Shown one piece after another: positions 36,082-44,618 of a DNA stretch of 64,000 nt (position 1 is the first letter of the stretch; each line of letters begins with the position of its first letter). The stretch spans positions 124,001 through 188,000 of the forward strand of contig NZ_OY764901.1 of assembly GCF_963668665.1 (NCBI RefSeq), written 5' to 3'. A model generated the notes under the pieces. That model was not told the origin of the DNA. It saw only the letters and a list, made by a program, of their open reading frames with translations, and did no database searches. Made by a program: the position numbers and the translations under genes. Origin of the DNA: an uncultured Anaeromusa sp. GTDB taxonomy: Bacteria > Bacillota > Negativicutes > Anaeromusales > Anaeromusaceae.

Positions 36082-37443
36082 TCAGCAGCCTCCCTTGCGT
36101 TCCCGCAAGGTGTCTGCGATAAGATAATGATCCAACAGCGCCATATGCTCCGCATGCGGCCGCAGCCGATAGATCATCGAAACAAGGGTGCGGCACAGTT
36201 TCAGCGGATCATGACGGACCACATCACTTTCCGAAATGACATCCGCCCGAAAGGCTTTAACACCCATTTTTTCAATCCGCTCCACGTCGGCCTCAACCGG
36301 AGCCGCCCCCTGGTTAGCATAAATACTTTGCAGCGATTTCGCCACTGGTTGACCGTTAACCAAAACATAATCCACGATTCCCGCGCCTGCATGCTGCAGC
36401 AACGCTTCCACATGATCGGATGCGGTATAACCGTCGGTTTCTCCCGGCTGTGTCATTACGTTGCAGATATAAATTTTAGCCGCTTTGCTCGCCTTGAGTT
36501 CCGCCGCCACTTCTTGTATTAACAAATTCGGCAGCACACTGGTATACAGGCTGCCCGGTCCAATCAAAATCGCGTCCGCCTCACGAATCGCTTGCAACGA
36601 GCTAGCCACAGGCGCCGCGTCTTCCGGCACCAAGCGCACTCTGCGAATCGCCTGCCCAGCCAAGGGAATATTGGATTCTCCCTCCACGATTGTGCCATCA
36701 GCCAATTCAGCTTGCAAACGCACCGGCGCTTCCGTAGAAGGAAGCACACGCCCCCGTACGGCCAAAACCTTGCTGGACGCCGCCAAAGCGCCTTCTACGC
36801 TGCCAACGACTTGATTCATGGCGGCAATAAAAAGATTGCCGAAACTGTGCCCGGCCAAACTGCCATGCCCCCCGAAGCGGTGTTGAAACAATTTTTCCAT
36901 CAGAGGTTCCGTATCCGCCAAAGCAACCAAACAGTTGCGCAAATCCCCAGGCGCTACTACACCCAAATCTTCCCGAATGCGCCCGGAAGACCCTCCGTCA
37001 TCCGCCACCGTCACAATCGCCGTAACATTGCTTGTTACGCTTTTAATGCCTCGCAGCAACACCGACAGGCCAGTGCCGCCGCCGATGACCACAATATTAG
37101 GGCCGCGCTTCAGACGGCGCTGCGCAAAAATCCGGTCAATAAACTTTTCCGATCCGTCGGGAATCAAGGCGCCAATAACGGAACGAATAATCTGCCTTGT
37201 GGCAAACAGCATAGAACCAAGGCCCAGCGACAATACAGATAAGCCAGCCAAAAAAGTAATTGTGTAGTAGTAGCTGCCAGTGGCCAAATAGACGGTTTTA
37301 AACAGCCATTCTTCCAAATACCCCACATATTGGTAATTCAGAAGCAGAGACATCCCTACGCTCACTAAAATCGTGCCCAAAGAAAACAAGAAAAACCAAC
37401 GTTTCAGGCGAATGCCGGGGTAGAGCCACTTTAAGAAATCCAT
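36082..37443 (-). CDS. yvcK: YvcK/CofD-like gluconeogenesis and morphogenesis factor
   Basis: The 453-residue protein has two N-terminal membrane segments (about residues 17-35 and 58-80). The YvcK core follows: GPNIVVIGGGTGLSVLLRG near residue 113, TVADDGGSSGRIREDLGVVA and PGDLRNCLVALAD, and LAGHSFGNLFIAAM. Bacillus YvcK binds UDP-sugars and is needed for cell shape on gluconeogenic carbon; it lacks the membrane part, which is seen in clostridial and Negativicutes forms. It lies 9 bases after rapZ. Confidence 0.95.
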   Translation of the reverse strand: MDFLKWLYPGIRLKRWFFLFSLGTILVSVGMSLLLNYQYVGYLEEWLFKTVYLATGSYYYTITFLAGLSVLSLGLGSMLFATRQIIRSVIGALIPDGSEKFIDRIFAQRRLKRGPNIVVIGGGTGLSVLLRGIKSVTSNVTAIVTVADDGGSSGRIREDLGVVAPGDLRNCLVALADTEPLMEKLFQHRFGGHGSLAGHSFGNLFIAAMNQVVGSVEGALAASSKVLAVRGRVLPSTEAPVRLQAELADGTIVEGESNIPLAGQAIRRVRLVPEDAAPVASSLQAIREADAILIGPGSLYTSVLPNLLIQEVAAELKASKAAKIYICNVMTQPGETDGYTASDHVEALLQHAGAGIVDYVLVNGQPVAKSLQSIYANQGAAPVEADVERIEKMGVKAFRADVISESDVVRHDPLKLCRTLVSMIYRLRPHAEHMALLDHYLIADTLRERKGGC

Positions 37444-37452
37444 CGTGTCACC

Positions 37453-38349
37453 TCAGCATTTCATTTCCGGTTCCGGCAGGTTATGCCGGATATCGCGATG
37501 TTCAATCGTAATCTTATAGCCGTGATTGCGCAACCGTTCATATAATTTCTGCGCAATATACACAGAGCGGTGCATCCCGCCTGTGCAGCCAATGGCAATA
37601 ATCAGATGGCTTTTCCCCTCGTCGACGTAATGAGGAATTAAATAATCTACAAAGGACCATAAGCGCTCCTGAAACTGCTGTGATACCGGCCATTTGGCAA
37701 TATACTCTCCCACTTCGGGAGTCACGCCGCTTTTACGGCGCAAAGTCTCCACATAAAAAGGATTCGGTAAAAACCGCACGTCAAATACCATATCCGCATC
37801 CAATGGCAGCCCATGCTTAAAGCCGAAAGAAACCACGGTAATGGACATTCTCTGCATCTGCGCCCCTGTAGCGAACAAGCCTGTCAATTTTTCCCGCAGT
37901 TTTGCCGTCGCCATACCGGTAGTATCAATCACATGGGTCGCCCTGCCGCGAATGGGCTCTAACCGCGCCCGTTCACGCACAATGCCATCGCTGACCCGCC
38001 CTTGCGCCGCCAATGGATGACGCCGACGCGATTCCTTGTAGCGTCGGATTAAAACCTCATCCGAAGCCTCCAGAAATAGCACCTCGTAAACCTGGCCCTG
38101 TTTTTCCATTTCTTCCAAAACCTGCGCCAAGGTATCGAAAAACTCCCGGCCGCGAATGTCCACCACCAAGGCAATGCGGCTGACCTTCCCTGCCGACTGC
38201 GAACACAGCTCAGCAAACTTGGGAATCAGCGCCGGCGGCAGGTTATCGACACAAAAATAGCCCAAATCTTCCAGGGCGCGCACAGCCTGCGTCTTACCAG
38301 CGCCAGACATACCTGTAATGATTACCAGGCGAAATTCTTCCATTGCCAT
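37453..38349 (-). CDS. rapZ: RapZ/YvcJ nucleotide-binding protein
   Basis: The 298-residue protein has a Walker A loop (VIITGMSGAGKTQAVRALED near residue 9), LGYFCVDNLPPALIPKF, a VDIRGREFF Walker B-like region, and the conserved C-terminal domain (SFGFKHGLPLDADMVFDVRF, IAIGCTGGMHRSVYIAQKL). In Escherichia coli RapZ adapts RNase E to a small RNA controlling GlmS; in Bacillus YvcJ is a GTPase that affects competence. It heads the rapZ-yvcK-whiA operon. Confidence 0.96.
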   Translation of the reverse strand: MAMEEFRLVIITGMSGAGKTQAVRALEDLGYFCVDNLPPALIPKFAELCSQSAGKVSRIALVVDIRGREFFDTLAQVLEEMEKQGQVYEVLFLEASDEVLIRRYKESRRRHPLAAQGRVSDGIVRERARLEPIRGRATHVIDTTGMATAKLREKLTGLFATGAQMQRMSITVVSFGFKHGLPLDADMVFDVRFLPNPFYVETLRRKSGVTPEVGEYIAKWPVSQQFQERLWSFVDYLIPHYVDEGKSHLIIAIGCTGGMHRSVYIAQKLYERLRNHGYKITIEHRDIRHNLPEPEMKC

Positions 38350-38390
38350 GCTGCCTACGCCCCCTCATCCTACTAATTATCTCAACTAGT

Positions 38391-38419
38391 ATTATAGAAT
38401 ATCAGTTAAAAAAAGGCAA
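38391..38419 (-). promoter_or_regulatory. Sigma-A promoter for rapZ-yvcK-whiA
   Basis: TTGCCT, 17 bases, TATAAT, about 40 bases before the rapZ start. The -10 is a full consensus match. Confidence 0.75.
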
Positions 38420-38449
38420 AGCGCTTAAAAAACTAGCAGGTTCCAGGCA

Positions 38450-38640
38450 CTCCTTAAGCGAATTAACAAATTACAAAGAACGAAAGAGTGCGAAGTTATA
38501 AGATTTACACAGAATCAGAGAAAAAGCCAGAGGCAACAGAGAGAAAAACAGGATTAAACAAGAGAATCAGAGTCACGTGAGGGTACGAATGAGGGTTACG
38601 GGGAACGGTTAATCTAAAATGTACGAGGAGATTGCTTCGC
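38450..38640 (+). repeat. Dispersed repeats (families D, A, C half)
   Basis: A family D half (TTTACACAGAATCAGAGAAA followed by AAGCCAGAGG near 38508), a family A unit (AACAAGAGAATCAGAGTCAC followed by GTGAGGGTACG near 38561) and a truncated family C arm (GAGGAGATTGCTTCGCTAAG near 38628). No gene is seen in the rapZ-kinase gap. Confidence 0.7.
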
Positions 38641-38663
38641 TAAGACACCATCTCTCCCCCCAT

Positions 38664-38750
38664 GAGGCCGATGTTTTAATGAGCGCTCCGGCACGGCAAG
38701 AATTTTTTTCGCCTGGAGTGCTGTGAGATGCGAATAAAACAGCAGCCGAC
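38664..38750 (+). repeat. Family E hairpin element, internally deleted copy (E1)
   Basis: Starts GAGGCCGATGTTTTAATGAG followed by CGCTCCGGCACG and ends GTGAGATGCGAATAAAACAG followed by CAGCCGAC. The two ends are near-complementary. The central stem-loop found in E2-E5 is missing. It ends 12 bases before the ribosome site of the sensor kinase gene. Confidence 0.75.
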
Positions 38751-38771
38751 TATAAAAAAGGAGGCGTCGCT

Positions 38772-40778
38772 ATGGGCTTGGGTATCCGCTTGCTGATGTT
38801 TTTACTGGTAACGCTTCTTCCCGTCTCCCCTTGTTGGGCCCAACAAGCCGATACGGCTTCGCCCCAGCACCGGGTTCTTTTTCTCCATTCATACAGCCCT
38901 GAATTCTCCTGGGTTCGAGATATTGAACGCGGCGTACTCGAGGAGTTAGAACCACATCCAGAGGTTGCCTACTATTTCGAGTATCTGGATACAAAACATT
39001 TTTGGGGTAAAGACTATTTGAGCGCCTTGGTCCCTTCCTTGCGTTATAAATATGCAACCCTGCCGCTAAGCGCAGTCGTGGTTTCTGACGACAACGCGTT
39101 TTTATTTGCCTTAGAGCATCAACAAGACCTTTTTCCCCATACGCCGATCGTTTTTTGCGGCGTCAACGATTTTAATCCGTCTCTGCGGCAAGCCAACCCC
39201 TGGCTGACTGGCGTAGAAGAAGAAGTCGACGTAACCGGCACCCTGCAAGCGGCCTTGCGTTTGCGCCCGCAGGCGAAAAAGTTGCTCATCATTACGGATC
39301 GGACCATCGTAGGCCACTCAACCCGCCGTCTGGCCTTAGAGGCGTTGACATCCCTGCCGCCCACTCTTCAGTATCAGCTTCTTGACGACGCCACAATGGA
39401 AGAAGTACAGCAAGCAGCGCGCTCCCTTTCCGCCGACGACATCATCTTGCATCTTATTTTCAACATAGACCGCAACGGCCGCATGTTCACCAATGACGAA
39501 AGCCTACAACTGGTCGCGCAGGAAAGCGCCGCTCCTGTTTTTGGCCTCTGGGATACCGCTATCGGTCACGGCCTTGTAGGCGGCCTGCTCACAAGCGGCT
39601 ACACCCAAGGAAAAGAGGCTGGCTCTCTGGTACGGCAAATTCTTTTTGAAAACAAAGCGCCTAGCACTTTGCCTGTTATCAGTCAGTCTGTGAATCGTTA
39701 CGCCTTTGACTACCGTCAGTTAACCGCGCACGGCCTGGATGCAGAGGCACTTCCTCCTGGCAGCACGATTCTCTTTCGAGATCCTTCTTTCTATGAAGCG
39801 CATCGAACCCTAGTCTGGACTGTCAGCGCCGTTATTGTGCTGCTAACCGTTTTGGTCATTTCTTTACTGTTCAACATCCGACATCGCCGGCGCGTAGAAA
39901 ATGAAATACGCCTGCTAAATCTGCACCTGGAAGAGCGCGTAGAAGAACGCACCCAATCCCTGCAGCAGGCCAACAACAACTTGAACCGCGCCATGGATGA
40001 CTTGCAAAAAGCCAGAGGGCATTTGGTAGAAGCCGAAAAGATGGCTGCTCTGGGCGGGCTGGTTTCCGGCGTAGCTCATGAAATCAACACACCTGTGGGC
40101 AACAGCATTACGGCAGCCTCCTTTTTGGCCGGACGTACTCAAGAACTGCTGCACAAGCTCAAAGAAAATCAGATGAAGCGTTCTGAACTGGAAGAATTTC
40201 TTGACACTAGCGCCAAAAGCGGTGAAATCATTGTCGGCAACTTAAACCGGGCATCGGAACTTATCCGCACGTTCAAGCAAACCGCCGTCGACCAGCAAGT
40301 AGAGGAAAAACGCTTGGTCAATATGCTTACGTATTTACATGAGGTGCTGTTAAGCTTGCGGCCTCGTCTGAAAAAAACAAAACACACCATTGAAATTGAT
40401 TGCCCTGACGATCTTAACGCCACGATCTACCCCGGCGCATTATGGCAAATTCTTACCAATTTCATCATGAACACCCTGGTTCACGCCTACGAGCCGGATG
40501 AAGCCGGTCTCATTCAGATCGCCGTTTCTTTACAAGACCACCAACTAACCCTGCGCTATCGGGACAACGGCAGAGGAATGCCGGAAGAAGTGCAGAAGAA
40601 AGTATTTGAACCGTTCTTTACAACGAAACGCGGCAGCGGCGGTACTGGACTGGGCCTGCATATCGTCTATAATTTGGTTGTCTTTAAATTGAAAGGAACC
40701 ATTCTCTGCCACAGCACGCCTGGAGAAGGAACCGAATTTATCATCACCGCCCCGCTCACCCCTGAAGGAGGTATCTAA
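38772..40778 (+). CDS. Histidine kinase with ABC-transporter-type periplasmic binding sensor
   Basis: The 668-residue protein has a signal anchor (LLMFLLVTLLPVSPCWAQ) and a long external ABC_sub_bind-type domain to about residue 330 (HRVLFLHSYSPEFSWVRDIE, LPLSAVVVSDDNAFLFALEH, FGLWDTAIGHGLVGGLLTSG). A membrane segment (LVWTVSAVIVLLTVLVISLL) and a coiled coil follow, then the His box MAALGGLVSGVAHEINTPVG and an ATPase domain (YRDNGRGMPEEVQKKVFEPF, GTGLGLHIVYNLV). The ligand is unknown. AAAGGAGG precedes the ATG, and the response regulator starts two bases after its stop. Confidence 0.92.
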   Translation: MGLGIRLLMFLLVTLLPVSPCWAQQADTASPQHRVLFLHSYSPEFSWVRDIERGVLEELEPHPEVAYYFEYLDTKHFWGKDYLSALVPSLRYKYATLPLSAVVVSDDNAFLFALEHQQDLFPHTPIVFCGVNDFNPSLRQANPWLTGVEEEVDVTGTLQAALRLRPQAKKLLIITDRTIVGHSTRRLALEALTSLPPTLQYQLLDDATMEEVQQAARSLSADDIILHLIFNIDRNGRMFTNDESLQLVAQESAAPVFGLWDTAIGHGLVGGLLTSGYTQGKEAGSLVRQILFENKAPSTLPVISQSVNRYAFDYRQLTAHGLDAEALPPGSTILFRDPSFYEAHRTLVWTVSAVIVLLTVLVISLLFNIRHRRRVENEIRLLNLHLEERVEERTQSLQQANNNLNRAMDDLQKARGHLVEAEKMAALGGLVSGVAHEINTPVGNSITAASFLAGRTQELLHKLKENQMKRSELEEFLDTSAKSGEIIVGNLNRASELIRTFKQTAVDQQVEEKRLVNMLTYLHEVLLSLRPRLKKTKHTIEIDCPDDLNATIYPGALWQILTNFIMNTLVHAYEPDEAGLIQIAVSLQDHQLTLRYRDNGRGMPEEVQKKVFEPFFTTKRGSGGTGLGLHIVYNLVVFKLKGTILCHSTPGEGTEFIITAPLTPEGGI

Positions 40779-40780
40779 GC

Positions 40781-42361
40781 ATGCACGACGACGAACTTCT
40801 TTTTGCCGATGAACACCCCCCTGCTGCAGCGCCAGAAACCGAACATCCGCCCTGGAACATCCTTATTGTTGACGATGATGAAGAAGTGCACACCGTCACC
40901 AAGCTGGTGTTGAGTAACTTTTCTTTTGCCGGACGGCCTCTGCAGTTTTACAGCGTATATTCCGCCACGGAAGGACGCGATTTTCTTCTCAAGCATGATG
41001 ATGTTGCCGTCATTTTTTTGGACGTAGTCATGGAGGAAGTCGACTCTGGCCTTAAATTGGTACATGTCATCCGCAGGGAACTGCAAAATCAGTTGGTCCG
41101 CATCATCCTGCGCACCGGCCAACCTGGACACGCCCCAGAAGCGCGTGTCATTGTAGACTATGATATTAATGACTACAAAGAAAAAACAGAACTCACCTCG
41201 CAAAAGCTGATTACCACGTTAATCACCGCTCTGCGTTCGTATCGGGATCTGATTACCATTGAACGCAATAAAAATGGATTGGAACAAATTGTCCAATCCT
41301 CGCCGGAAATTTTCCGGCTCCAATCCCTGCAGAATTTTGCCGCAGGCGTTTTAACGCAGCTATCGGCTCTGCTCTACTTGGATCGCAACAGCCTCTATCT
41401 CAAAACCGCCAGTTTCGCCGCCTCTTCCGAGGAAAATGGCTTCCACATTTTAGCGGCCACAGGGCATTTTTCTAACGAGCCGGCACCGCCTCATATCACC
41501 GACCTAGTCCGGCAGCGGTTGCAGCCGGCCTTGCAAGAGCAGCGCAGCGTTTACGCCGATGACCATTTTGTCCTCTACTGGCGCGGGCCAGTGGCCGGCG
41601 CTTACTTGATCTACATGGAGGGGACGCCGCCGATGAACGACTTAGACCGCCAGTTGCTGGATATCTTCTGTCTAAACGTTTCCGCTGCTTTTGAAAACCT
41701 CCACTTGCACCACCAAATGGACCTTACTCGCCAGGAAATGCTCTTTCTGCTCATGGAAGCGGCGGAAACACGTTCCAAAGAAACAGGGCACCATGTCCGT
41801 AGGGTTGGAGAATACTCCGCTCTCCTGGGTCAATGGTACGGCATGAGCGAAACCGAGGTAGAACTGCTGCGTATGGCTGCGCCCATGCATGACATCGGCA
41901 AGCTGGGCATTACTGACAACATCTTGCACAAGCCCTCCCGACTTACGGAGGAAGAATTCGCCTTCATGAAGCGCCATACAATCATCGGTCATGATATGCT
42001 TAGCCACTCTGGCCTGGACGTACTGCGCGCCGCTGCTATCATCGCTTTACAGCATCATGAACACTTTGACGGCAGCGGTTATCCCAAGGGCCTGTCCGGG
42101 GACGGCATTCATTTGCACGCCCGCATTACCATCATCGCTGATGTGTTTGACGCCCTCAGTTCCAGCCGCAGCTACAAAATCCCTTGGACTCTCGACCACA
42201 CCCTGGAACATTTGCGCACACATAGCGGCAGTCACTTCGATCCTGTGTTGATTGATCTATTTATGAACCATCTCGAAGAAATTCTAGAAGTGCAAAAAAG
42301 TCTGCAAGACGTGCCCCCGTCGGACACGCCTCGCTTTGACCCGAATACTGGGGTGCTGTAG
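40781..42361 (+). CDS. Response regulator with DUF3369 and HD-GYP output
   Basis: The 526-residue protein starts with a receiver (WNILIVDDDEEVHTVTKLVL, phosphoacceptor Asp in VIFLDVVMEEVDSGLKLV near residue 84). A DUF3369 domain follows at about residues 190-310. The C-terminal HD-GYP has HHVRRVGEYSALLGQWYGM, HDIGKLGITDNILHKPSRLT and HHEHFDGSGYPKGL, with all metal ligands visible. It is expected to hydrolyse cyclic di-GMP or a related nucleotide when phosphorylated by the adjacent kinase. This links an external solute signal to second-messenger turnover. Confidence 0.93.
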   Translation: MHDDELLFADEHPPAAAPETEHPPWNILIVDDDEEVHTVTKLVLSNFSFAGRPLQFYSVYSATEGRDFLLKHDDVAVIFLDVVMEEVDSGLKLVHVIRRELQNQLVRIILRTGQPGHAPEARVIVDYDINDYKEKTELTSQKLITTLITALRSYRDLITIERNKNGLEQIVQSSPEIFRLQSLQNFAAGVLTQLSALLYLDRNSLYLKTASFAASSEENGFHILAATGHFSNEPAPPHITDLVRQRLQPALQEQRSVYADDHFVLYWRGPVAGAYLIYMEGTPPMNDLDRQLLDIFCLNVSAAFENLHLHHQMDLTRQEMLFLLMEAAETRSKETGHHVRRVGEYSALLGQWYGMSETEVELLRMAAPMHDIGKLGITDNILHKPSRLTEEEFAFMKRHTIIGHDMLSHSGLDVLRAAAIIALQHHEHFDGSGYPKGLSGDGIHLHARITIIADVFDALSSSRSYKIPWTLDHTLEHLRTHSGSHFDPVLIDLFMNHLEEILEVQKSLQDVPPSDTPRFDPNTGVL

Positions 42362-42362
42362 A

Positions 42363-42482
42363 AAAAGCGGGAATTGAACAAGAGTCACGGCGAGAATCTG
42401 AGGGCTCGAATGAGGGTTACGGAATACGATATTAGTGGCCCTCCTGCATACCCTCCCGCGACTCCGATTCTCCTGTTTAAAT
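42363..42482. repeat. Inverted pair of family A repeats
   Basis: A rearranged plus unit (TTGAACAAGAGTCACGGCGA followed by GAATCTGAGGGC near 42373) faces an inverted unit (CCCTCCCGCGACTCCGATTC followed by TCCTGTTTAAAT near 42452). In the plus unit the internal blocks appear in swapped order. Confidence 0.7.
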
Positions 42483-42498
42483 CCCGTTCCTAATGCCC

Positions 42499-42545
42499 AA
42501 AAAGCAAGCCATGAATGCCTAAAAGGCGCTCATGGCTCGTTTTTA
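42499..42545. terminator. Bidirectional terminator between convergent genes
   Basis: AAGCCATGAATGCCT and AGGCGCTCATGGCT form a long stem with A and T tracts on both sides. It serves the HD-GYP regulator gene from the left and the HAD phosphatase gene from the right. Confidence 0.85.
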
Positions 42546-43340
42546 TTTCAACACATATTTTTCAATAGCCAAGGCGACTCCGTCCCGGTTGTTGTCCGCC
42601 GTTACCACGTCCGCAACCGCTTTTACCTTGTCGTCGGCATTATCCATAGCCACCCCTAAGCCCGCATAGGCCAGCATGGTCATGTCATTTTCTGAGTCTC
42701 CCAACACCATGATGTCTTGCTGCAAAATCCCTAACCGTTTAGCCAGCATGGCGACGCCTCTGCCTTTATTTACCTCTGGATTCACCATCTCGATCATATG
42801 GTTTTTGGCCCGCGTCAGGCATACCTTAGAGCCAAAGCGCTCTTGCAGTACCGGCGTAATGGCGTCCAAATGTTCTGGTTCCGCCAACGTCAAAAGTTTA
42901 AGCGGTTCCTTCGCCGGCGCAAACATCGCCTCGCCCACCACATGCGGCGAAATGCCTGACACCGCCTCATAGGTGCGCGCTTCCTCCGAATAGTCCCGCA
43001 CATAAAATTCGTCATCCACATAGGTTTGAATATACCAGCCACGTTCACGAAAATATGCCAGCACCGACAAGGTAGTATCCATGGGCAACAGTTCCTCATG
43101 CCAAACTTCGCCGGAACGGCAAGACTTTACTAACGCTCCGTTATAGGTAATCAGCGGCACATCCACGCCCAAGCGCTCCGCAAAAGGCTTGGCCGACTGA
43201 AACATGCGCCCCGTGGCGATCGTCACCGTTACTCCTTGCTGCTGCGCCGCTTGAATCGCCGCCACAGTTCTTGGCGAAACCTCCAGCTCATCTGTCAACA
43301 GCGTCCCATCCATATCGATTGCTACTAATTGAATTGCCAA
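42543..43340 (-). CDS. Cof-type HAD-IIB family phosphatase
   Basis: The 265-residue protein starts LVAIDMDGTLLTDELEVS with the HAD nucleophile Asp. It has VTIATGRMFQSAKPFAERLG near residue 36, a cap domain in the middle, and MVNPEVNKGRGVAMLAKRLG, MVLGDSENDMTMLAYAGLGV and AMDNADDKVKAVAD near the end, the type IIB motif IV. Such enzymes dephosphorylate sugar phosphates, pyridoxal phosphate or flavin precursors; substrate is not evident. A TTG start follows AAAGGA by nine bases. A family E element ends about 20 bases upstream. Confidence 0.9.
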   Translation of the reverse strand: MAIQLVAIDMDGTLLTDELEVSPRTVAAIQAAQQQGVTVTIATGRMFQSAKPFAERLGVDVPLITYNGALVKSCRSGEVWHEELLPMDTTLSVLAYFRERGWYIQTYVDDEFYVRDYSEEARTYEAVSGISPHVVGEAMFAPAKEPLKLLTLAEPEHLDAITPVLQERFGSKVCLTRAKNHMIEMVNPEVNKGRGVAMLAKRLGILQQDIMVLGDSENDMTMLAYAGLGVAMDNADDKVKAVADVVTADNNRDGVALAIEKYVLK

Positions 43341-43359
43341 ATTGCCACATCCTTTTGCG

Positions 43360-43526
43360 GAACCATTGACTTATGCGCCACTCCATCAGAACGCCCTTTT
43401 TCTCATGCGACTTTGTCAGAAAGCCTCGGCATAGCTCCACTATTCCTGCATTTTCTTCCGCGTCGCACGGGAAAAATTCTCGTTTTGCCGGAGCGTGCCT
43501 CACGTCATTGGCTCCTTTGGTTCTCT
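43360..43526 (-). repeat. Family E hairpin element, inverted full copy (E5)
   Basis: Read on the minus strand it contains CACGCTCCGGCAAAACGAG, the central stem GGAATAGT-GGA-GCTATGCC (43429-43446), GAGGCTTTCTGACAAAG and the end GCGCATAAGTCAATGGTTC. The end matches that of E2 (TCAATGGTTC). It fills most of the gap upstream of the HAD gene. A 71-codon open frame here is only a translation of the element. Confidence 0.8.
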
Positions 43527-43554
43527 ATAAATTGTCATTCCTATCCCCGTCGTT

Positions 43555-43645
43555 CCCTCACTCTACTCACTCTACTCCTGTTCAAAAAGACCTTACCAAT
43601 CCTTCGTGCCCTCACGCGACTCCGGTTCTCCTGTTCAACTCTCTA
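43555..43645 (-). repeat. Dispersed repeats (families B and A, inverted)
   Basis: TCACTCTACTCACTCTACTC followed by CTGTTCAAAAA near 43558 (family B) and GCCCTCACGCGACTCCGGTT followed by CTCCTGTTCAAC near 43608 (family A). They abut the 3' end of the small membrane protein gene. Confidence 0.7.
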
Positions 43646-43987
43646 CCGATCTTGGATATACACAGACAGCAGGCAGCTGCACAAGGTCACAACGCCAATA
43701 CTCAGAAAAGGCAAGAACAAGCCGCTCACCTGCACTCCTGGCAGCACCTTAAGCAAAGCTGCCGGCGTCACCAAATTCGTCAAAAAAGTCAACCCGCCCA
43801 AGGTACGCCAAGATATAGGGCAACGCAATTTGCAAAGAATCGTGCGCACCAAACCATTGGCTACGCCTACCACCAATGAAGCCGCCAACAAGCACCAGAA
43901 CGTATCGACAAAAATTTCCGGCAGCCATTCCACCATCCAATACAAAATGACCGCATTGACTACGATACGCAAAAGCAAGCCGCACAC
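43643..43987 (-). CDS. Small membrane protein, phage-holin-4_2/YvlD family
   Basis: The 114-residue protein has about four membrane segments in the pattern of this family: CGLLLRIVVNAVILYWMVEW, then LPEIFVDTFWCLLAASLVVG, NGLVRTILCKL, GGLTFLTNLVTPAALLKVLP and LFLPFLSIGVVTLCSCLLSV. Despite the family name it is a common chromosomal membrane protein, not evidence for a prophage. I chose a GTG at 43987 with GAGGAAGGG six bases upstream, because the longer frame would begin inside a good promoter. Confidence 0.8.
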   Translation of the reverse strand: MCGLLLRIVVNAVILYWMVEWLPEIFVDTFWCLLAASLVVGVANGLVRTILCKLRCPISWRTLGGLTFLTNLVTPAALLKVLPGVQVSGLFLPFLSIGVVTLCSCLLSVYIQDR

Positions 43988-44041
43988 AACTATCCCTTCC
44001 TCGCTGCAAAAATCATCGTCCCCTCGGACATCATTGTTTCT

Positions 44042-44071
44042 ATTATACCGTGCTTCTCCCTTGTCTGCCAA
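44042..44071 (-). promoter_or_regulatory. Sigma-A promoter for the small membrane protein gene
   Basis: TTGGCA, 18 bases, TATAAT. It overlaps the upstream reading frame and places the transcript start about 50 bases before the chosen GTG. Confidence 0.7.
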
Positions 44072-44087
44072 TTACTATTCTGTCATT

Positions 44088-44618
44088 TTAGTTGTCTATG
44101 TTGCGCTCCAAAAACAGCAAAGCTTCCTTCAGCTCCAAGCCGCCTCCAAAACCACCCAGCTTGCCGCCGGAAGCCACAACCCGATGGCAGGGCACCACAA
44201 TGGGAATACGGTTAGCATGCATAGCTCCGCCGACAGCGCGCGCTCCCTGAGGCACGCCGATAGCCCTCGACACCTCACCATAGCTGCAGACGCAGCCATA
44301 AGGAACCGAGGCTACATACCGCAACGCTTTCTCCCGAAAAGGCGTATACCCGCGCCAATCCAGCGGCACGTCAAAAATCACAGGAAACCCCTGGAAATAG
44401 GTTTGCAGTTGAGCCGCCAACGCCTCCCAGGCTAACTCCGCCATATCTTCTGCTTGTGATTCCGCCGCCGCCGTCGGGGAAAACCGCAGGTCAGCCCAAG
44501 CCTCTTTTTCTGTTTTGCGGGGAAAGCCCAGCTCCCAAAGCCCCTGGGGCGACCACAAAGACGCCATCACGCCCCAAGAAGTCGAAAACACTCTAGACGC
44601 CAATTCAACTTTTACCAT
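44088..44618 (-). CDS. ogt: Methylated-DNA-protein cysteine methyltransferase
   Basis: The 176-residue protein has the MGMT/Ogt layout: VPYGCVCSYGEVSRAIGVPQ near residue 108, GARAVGGAMHANRIPIVVPC with the acceptor cysteine in PCHRV, and GGFGGGLELKEALLFLE at the end. It transfers the alkyl group of O6-alkylguanine to itself, one protein per lesion. The start overlaps the end of the hydroxyacid oxidase gene by seven bases, an odd functional pairing that reflects compact packing. Confidence 0.95.
   Translation of the reverse strand: MVKVELASRVFSTSWGVMASLWSPQGLWELGFPRKTEKEAWADLRFSPTAAAESQAEDMAELAWEALAAQLQTYFQGFPVIFDVPLDWRGYTPFREKALRYVASVPYGCVCSYGEVSRAIGVPQGARAVGGAMHANRIPIVVPCHRVVASGGKLGGFGGGLELKEALLFLERNIDN

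Noticed and set aside
39111..42235. Minus-strand frames within the kinase and HD-GYP genes
   Set aside because: Shadows of the two strongly supported plus-strand genes.
43288..43503. 71-codon frame over element E5
   Set aside because: It shares a peptide with the E2 frame, but the frame is broken in E1 and shifted in E3, while the complementary arms are kept. A structured element is the better explanation.
43643..43987. Prophage remnant suggested by a holin-4_2-type protein
   Set aside because: The family is a common chromosomal membrane protein, and no other phage gene is nearby.
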